A DNA stretch of 64,000 nt from Bagarius yarrelli (taxonomy: Eukaryota > Chordata > Actinopteri > Siluriformes > Sisoridae), in the NCBI GenBank assembly GCA_005784505.1, contig VCAZ01000069.1, positions 1,631,896 through 1,695,895 on the forward strand. Direction: 5' to 3'. The notes beneath the pieces are model-generated. The model was not told the origin of the DNA. It was given only the letters and a program-made list of their open reading frames with translations, and ran no database searches. This document shows, one piece after another, positions 58,917-64,000 of the stretch. Numbering within the stretch: position 1 is the first letter of the stretch; each line of letters starts with the position of its first letter. The position numbers and the translations under genes were made by a program.

Positions 58917-59070
58917 AGATTGTGGGTTCGATTCTCAGCTGCACCAAGCCACCACGAATAGACCCCTGAGCAAGGCCCTCAACCCCAATTGCTCAGTTGT
59001 ATAAATAAGATAAATGTAAGTCGCTCTGGATAAGAGCGTCTGCCAAATGCTGCAAATGTAAAATTCCGCC
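58917..59070 (+). repeat. SINE family S1
   Basis: GTGGGTTCGATTCTCAGCTG is a good B box. The tail GTCGCTCTGGATAAGAGCGT is close to consensus. The head is replaced by an imperfect ATTATTATTACCCAAAG duplication at 58870-58920. Confidence 0.8.
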
Positions 59071-59106
59071 ACATCCGCCGTCTGTAGTAGTGTCGTGTGT
59101 CATTTT

Positions 59107-59695
59107 CTATGCAGCGGTCTGTATAGAATTACATGAAGGTGGCAAAGAGAAATAAACTAGACAAACTGATCAGGAGGGCTGGATCTGTACTTGGCATGGA
59201 GCTGGACCCAGTTCATGATGTTGTTGAGAAGAAGGATGCTCTCAAATCATCAACATCACCTCGCATCCACTGCTCAGAAGAGCACATTCAGCCAAAGACT
59301 GGTCTCGACCAAGTGTCGTACTGAATGCTTTAGAAGATCCTTCATCCCTGAAGCAATCAAACTCCACAATTTATCTCTTTATGCTGCGACATTTTCATTT
59401 TTCATGTGCAATTTTTTTAAGTGCAATAATTCATCAATCAATCAATCAAATCATTGCAATAGTAATTAAAGGCCGTTCATACACACTTTCATCACAGCTT
59501 CGGTTTCTACTTTTCTGTGTAATTACCAGTCATTTTTTGCACAGTATCTTTATATTATTTATTCTTGTTACTGTTTCTTGCTTCTTGTTTGTTTTTCTCT
59601 TTTATAATATGCGTCTTTCTTTCTATCTTTCACTTTCACAGTGCAAAGCAATTTCCCTCTGGGATTAATAAAGTTTTTTGAACCTTAAATTTCCT
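59107..59695 (+). pseudogene. Non-LTR LINE (L2/CR1/Rex1-like) 3' end
   Basis: The plus strand encodes a LINE ORF C-terminus: KRNKLDKLIRRAGSVLGMEL near 59140-59200, then, after frame breaks, TECFRRSFIPEAIKLHN near 59320-59370. A non-coding tail ends in CCCTCTGGGATTAATAAAGT. Truncation at the 5' side is typical. It is probably the same class as the RT fragments at 25623 and 30700, but they do not overlap in sequence. Confidence 0.65.
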
Positions 59696-59769
59696 TTTTA
59701 CGGGTTATTGAATGTATAGAGAAAACATACTATATATTACATTAATTTATGTGATGAATCTTAATAATC

Positions 59770-60280
59770 TGCTTAGGATACAACAAATGAGTAAAGTTCT
59801 GGGGGTCGTGTGGCTGCCTGCACGTGTGGGAGTACAAGATAATAAAACAGTTGATAAATTGGCTAAACAGGCAAATGAAACACGTGACCATTGAAGTACA
59901 ACCAGAAATAAAAAGAAATAATTAACGAACACATTAATAAAAGGTGTCAAGAAATGTGGGGCAGGAAAATAAAAGGCAGACAACATTTGGTAAAGGAAGA
60001 GTCGGTAGAGGGAAAGATATTATTGCACGACTGTGAATAGGACATTTATGTCCAAATCAATGGACACATCAGTGAAGTGGAGACTATTTTGCATCTACAT
60101 CTGCATTAAAGAGTATTTAGCAAAGAAACAGTCAAAATAACAGGACTGTAAGGTAGAATTTAGGGTTTCTTTGTTCCCCGTTGATGCTTTTACACTCCAG
60201 TCCAGCAGGTGGCGGTAATACACATAAGTTGGCTTGTCAACCGCTAATAACCACACAAGAGAAAGAAGAAGAAGAAAGTC
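59770..60280 (+). pseudogene. Non-LTR LINE of the I/Nimb type, RNase H part and 3' tail
   Basis: GVVWLPARVGVQDNKTVDKL at about 59795-59855 matches the last part of an RNase H domain, where the family has a conserved aspartate before KLA. The following decayed stretch leads to a non-coding end with CCAGTCCAGCAGGTGGCGGT and a GAAGAAGAAGAA tail at 60262-60277. RNase H behind RT is typical of I-group LINEs. Frames are broken. Confidence 0.6.
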
Positions 60281-61930
60281 TCCGTAGTAAACACTAAGAG
60301 AAATCTGAGGTGAAATTGGTCTGATAAAAACCAGGAATTGTCTTTTTATGGGTTAACAAATGCAAAAGCGCGTCACTTTGGAATACAAACCCAGAAAAAT
60401 TTGACACTGTGAAAAGGTTTTCCTTTCCATCTGATGTGAAACTACATATATGTATGTGAAATAGGTCTTACCGTAAGAACATGTGTATGCGCGAAACACG
60501 AATAACTCGGCGACTGGCTTGACTGATTGACAACATTCTCTCTTATAGCGAATACTTTTAGACGCAGCATTTTCGGGGTTTACATTTTATTTAAAAAATA
60601 TACCATTACCAAAAAAATATTATTTTGACAAAAATACTATACAGATTTAATTAATTACAATATAAATACCGGAAGTAGTGAATTCTTTTGTAAATATTGT
60701 AAGCTATGTTTTAGATGATTTAAATTGTCACGAATAAACTAAACAGTCGAATAAAAAAATAATGTGTTTTGATCGATCAAAAAATGCCTTGTAAAAATGA
60801 ACATAAACACAACGGTGTCTTTAATACTTCTTAATTCGGCGCTTAATTATTATTAATAATGAATAAATTATTCTTATAAGAAAATATACAGATCCTGTGT
60901 TTTATAGGTTATTGTTGTTATAGAACTTATTATAGCACTTACCGAGGTTCAAATAAACATCTGTAGGAGTTACGATATTTGCTTATACGGCGTTATTTCC
61001 CGTAGTGTGCTAGTAAGCAAAAAAAATAAAAAAAAATAAGGCTAATTGGCAAACCATTGGTTTTCTACTCTAACAATTAAAAAGTGCTAGTTAGACTATT
61101 AACCGTCTCTCTAACTAGTTTAAGAACAGGACAATGCATACTGGATAAAATATATGTAACCGGTTGTTTCAGTTTTTGGAGGAAGTTAACGAATACTATT
61201 TTGGCGTGTCACGTCCCAATTACTGCTCTTCTCCTACCAAGTGTGCACTTTAGTGACCGGAACACATTGCGATTGTATTGAGTTTCCGCGCAGTCGAGGT
61301 ATTAAAATGAGAATTTGGGACGCTTCCTATCGCAGCTGTTGTTTACGTTTTGGAGATGTATTAGAAGCTGGTCAGGTTTAGCCAAACCGGTGATTATATA
61401 TATATTCTTTTTCTTATTTTTCTCAAAGACAGCCGTAAACTGACTTTATTAAACTTACACTAGCTTGAATTGGCGGCGGAATCTAAACAAACTGTAAAAA
61501 ATGAAACTGTTCGTAATGCAAGACTGTAAATGCAACAAATGTACCATGAATCAGTAAATGTCAGTTCAACGTGCGTTTATAATTAGCAAGCAATAAAGAT
61601 CATCATCAAAATAATTTAGGTATTAATATATTTCGGATTCGGTGATAATCTGTAATACTGATGTTGTCCACTAGGTGGGTGGCGACAAAAAAAACTTTTT
61701 AATCAAGTTTCTTTTTAATCAAGCCCCACCTGCAATAATACTCGATAAACTGAGATCGATATCAGTCATTTAAAAAGATATGAGAAATAAATCCAGTAAA
61801 GGTGTTTATAAAAAAAAATAAAAAGGAAATGTTCAAATAACCCTAATCCTACTTACAAAAAAAACAACATGTAAAATATAAGCAAAAGCTATTTACTTAC
61901 TGGAGCTTTAACTTAACTTTTATTCATCTT
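60281..61930. other. Intergenic DNA between ACP7 and EMC7
   Basis: No coding frame is supported. 61250-61400 is richer in CpG (TTTCCGCGCAGTCGAGG) and could hold promoter or first-exon sequence of either neighbour. Confidence 0.4.
60943..61000 (-). other. Candidate untranslated first exon of ACP7 (donor at 60943)
   Basis: On the minus strand a strong donor, CTCG followed by GTAAGTGC, ends a candidate exon at 60943. An alternative donor, TTACG followed by GTAAGA, ends at 60472. Either could be spliced to the acceptor at 58647. The upstream limit cannot be seen, and the span given is nominal. This is inference without transcript support. Confidence 0.2.
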
Positions 61931-62285
61931 TTGTCTATCTATCCGTTCGTCCATCTATTTATACGTCCGTCCGTCCATCCATCTATCCATCCATCTATCT
62001 ATACCTCTGTCCAACTATACGTCCGTCCATCTATTTATACGTCTGTCCATCCATCTATTCATCCATCTATCTGTCTATACCTCTGTCCAACGATACGTCC
62101 GTCCATCCATCTATCCGTCCACCCATCCATCCATCGGTTGCCGCCTGTCGAGGGTCCCAAATCACACGTCGGTGAAACCCACGTATGCCTCCGACAAAGA
62201 CAGAACGAGTTCCAGTGCCTCCTGCCACCCCTTGGGGTAGAGACTCTGACAGTGAGTGGATGGATGGATGGATGGATAGATAGAT
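61931..62285. repeat. ATCC/GTCC microsatellite facing a GGAT array
   Basis: ATCC, ATCT and GTCC units occupy 61931-62137. A 115-bp GC-richer unique-like stretch follows, then GGATGGATAGAT units at 62255-62285. The flanking arrays are complementary to each other. Confidence 0.9.
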
Positions 62286-62287
62286 AG

Positions 62288-62375
62288 GGGAAGTCTTAGC
62301 TCAGAGTTTAGGTGTTGGACTGTTCATTGGAAAACTGGGGTTCAATTCCCCTAATTGCTTAGTTTAAATGTATAA
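62288..62375 (+). repeat. SINE S1 head fragment
   Basis: AGTCTTAGCTCAGAGTTTAG (A-box side) and GGGGTTCAATTCCCC (B box) are present. The tail motif is missing. Confidence 0.6.
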
Positions 62376-62819
62376 ATATATGAAATTTGGGTCAATGTTC
62401 TCAGATGAGCTTCTTGTTTACTTTAATGGTGTCACAGAAATTATCAGTCACTTTAAGACTTAATGAATAAAATTGTTATAACATTTTACTTATCAGTCTA
62501 AAAAATGCTGATATGTTTAACTGTCCTGAATTACCCGATGTCCTAATTCACTTCTATTTTATTGAGTTTATTTTAGTTGTTAAACTATTTGCCTGCTCAC
62601 TTAAACCTAATCCAGGACTCAAAACCCCAGAAACACGTCCGTATAAAAATAACTGTCACTTAGACTTGATTGTTTTGTAATTAAAAGCCCTAGGGCTTTA
62701 ATAAATTGCCCGATGTTGCTGTGTACATTTAAAAATACTATTATTTTATTACTACGTACTAAGAAAATCCTCACAATTGACATTTAACACACTTTGGAAA
62801 ACCATGTTATGTTTAAGGG
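62376..62819. other. Intergenic DNA without recognised feature
   Basis: AT-rich, ending at the EMC7 promoter region. Confidence 0.4.
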
Positions 62820-62953
62820 ACTCAGAGATTACGTCATCCCGTAGGCGTGGTCAGAAATAAATAGTTTAATTTAGATTCACGTGCTCAGCAGAAAAGTTAA
62901 AAGTGCGCCATTAACACGTTTAAAGGTGGATATATAGATATATATTTTGTACG
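62820..62953 (+). promoter_or_regulatory. Probable EMC7 proximal promoter and 5' UTR
   Basis: Within 130 nt of the EMC7 ATG lie ATTACGTCAT (62828-62837), a CRE/ATF-type site, and CACGTG (62878-62883), a palindromic E-box. An AT-rich stretch near 62856-62872 could place initiation. CRE/ATF sites suit a gene of ER protein biogenesis, but regulation is inferred from motifs only. Confidence 0.4.
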
Positions 62954-63359
62954 ATGCATTTTATATCACGTCTGGGTTTATTGTGGACGGTTATGTTTTT
63001 TGGTTTATGCACGCGATTTAACGTAATAGCGGAGATCGGAGAGAAATTCCGCATTGAGGGTCGCGCGCTGGTGTACGGTGTGCGGACGGAGGAGTGGACA
63101 CCGTTTGCGCACGTGCTACTGGACGGAGAGGAGCATGTCGGTTTTCTCAGGTTTGAGCATTTTATTCGCTGGAAAAAAAAAACATGCACCAGTTGCAAAT
63201 GTTTTAATGATTTTTTTAAAGATTATTTTGTCCCACTAGACTTGATGGGAGTTTCACAGTCAATGATGTACCGTCTGGATCTTATGTGGTCCATATTGTG
63301 TCCCCGGTCTACAGGTTCGAGCCTGTCAGAGTTGACATTACTGCAACAGGCAAGATGCG
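62954..63359 (+). CDS. emc7: EMC7 (ER membrane protein complex subunit 7), first two coding exons; 3' part outside window
   Basis: EMC7 is a subunit of the ER membrane complex, which inserts tail-anchored and multi-pass proteins. It is itself a type I membrane protein with a lumenal beta-sandwich domain. Exon 1 is 62954-63150, with donor AG|GTTTGA. Exon 2 is 63240-63359, with acceptor CACTAG and donor CG|GTATGG. The split arginine codon joins them in frame and gives 105 full codons. Residues 1 to about 26 form a hydrophobic signal peptide. The mature start carries the family pattern around FRIEGRALV, LLDGEEHVGFL and DGSFTVNDVPSGSYVV, ending with VRVDITATGKM. The transmembrane segment and C-terminal tail are not present and must lie beyond 64000. 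Identification rests on these recognisable family stretches. Exon 1 is richer in CpG than its surroundings, as expected at a broadly expressed promoter. Confidence 0.92.
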
Positions 63360-63474
63360 GTATGGGTTTCTTTATCTATACAATATTTATTACAATATTT
63401 TTCTCTTTATCTTTAGTTCCCAAATTTTAAGCAAAGTAAGTAATAACATCTGGATTTTTTTTTACGTGTTACAT

Positions 63475-63637
63475 TTACAGCATTAGACAGACACCATTAA
63501 CCAGATTGACTTGCCAGAACAAATTAAGGGCTTTGCTTAAGGGCCCCACACTGCCAGTCTGGTGGTACTGAAAAATTTACCACCTGACCTTTTGATTTGC
63601 AGTCCAACAACGTAACCACCGAGCTACCACAATATAG
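63475..63637 (-). repeat. SINE family S1 in EMC7 intron 2
   Basis: Reverse copy: the tail complement near 63475-63500 is diverged, the core AAGGGCTTTGCTTAAGGGCC is clear, and the head complement CAACGTAACCACCGAGCTAC lies at the right. Confidence 0.7.
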
Positions 63638-64000
63638 TAACCCAATATTAATTGCTTTGTCATGATCATGTAAATACAAAACATGCCACCTGACTATCAC
63701 AGGTTCTTCCCGAAACAATGCCTGCATTTACACTGCAGGTCTGGATGGTCAATTTTTGACTTGCTTACATCATCTTTTAAAACTGACCCGTATCTGATTT
63801 TTGCATTGACACTATACACGACAAAATATCCCAAAGTAGACGTACTGACTTAAAATGGAAATAAAACTGGTGCAACAATCCATGGACGCAACAATGGTTT
63901 TTCTGTATTTTGCTTCCGCATCATATTTAAAAACAACGGAGAAAAAACAACAACAGAAGAGCAGCCTTGGCTCATTTGCTCGCATAAATTATAAATATAC
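63638..64000. other. EMC7 intron 2, no exon seen
   Basis: No sequence matching the following EMC7 coding region is present. Exon 3 lies beyond the window. Confidence 0.5.

Overview
This window looks like teleost nuclear DNA, perhaps from an otophysan such as a catfish or characin (a guess from the repeats only). It is AT-rich and intron-bearing. It is crowded with tRNA-derived SINEs, Tc1/mariner and hAT remnants, LINE pieces, Ty3/gypsy and DIRS fragments, and long AT, GATA, CTTT and ATCC microsatellites. There are no operons, CRISPR arrays or other prokaryotic signals, and I found no rRNA or functional tRNA gene.

Only two host genes can be supported. ACP7, a secreted purple acid phosphatase, lies on the minus strand. 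It has thirteen coding exons from 58611 (ATG) down to 44199 (stop). All junctions are canonical, phases agree at every splice, and the protein is 437 residues with all five metallophosphatase motifs. EMC7, an ER membrane protein complex subunit, lies on the plus strand from 62954. Its first two coding exons are present and the rest runs off the right edge. The two genes are divergent, with 4.3 kb between start codons. That gap holds a SINE, two LINE 3' ends and an ATCC microsatellite.

From 1 to about 43.8 kb, beyond the 3' end of ACP7, there is no convincing host exon. This part contains a decayed gypsy element (2.0-3.1 kb), a likely solo LTR (6.8-7.3 kb), a long-TIR hAT-like element (10.4-11.6 kb) and DIRS 3' remnants in tandem with a nested hAT MITE (15.5-17.5 kb). 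It also has three copies of one RTE-like LINE (17.6, 24.0 and 42.0 kb), a mariner-type MITE nested in a hAT-like repeat whose empty site survives at 45 kb, a gypsy element with gag, protease, RT, RNase H and partial integrase (26.9-30.5 kb), and several Tc1-like pseudogenes. The ACP7 introns carry further repeats, including a direct duplication of a SINE plus flanking DNA around an unidentified 151-codon reading frame.

I did not find a new molecular system. The points most worth a second look are the gypsy gag start lying inside its LTR-like repeat, the recoverable empty insertion site, the tandem DIRS ends, the intronic duplication, and microsatellites lying within 12 and 37 nt of ACP7 splice sites.
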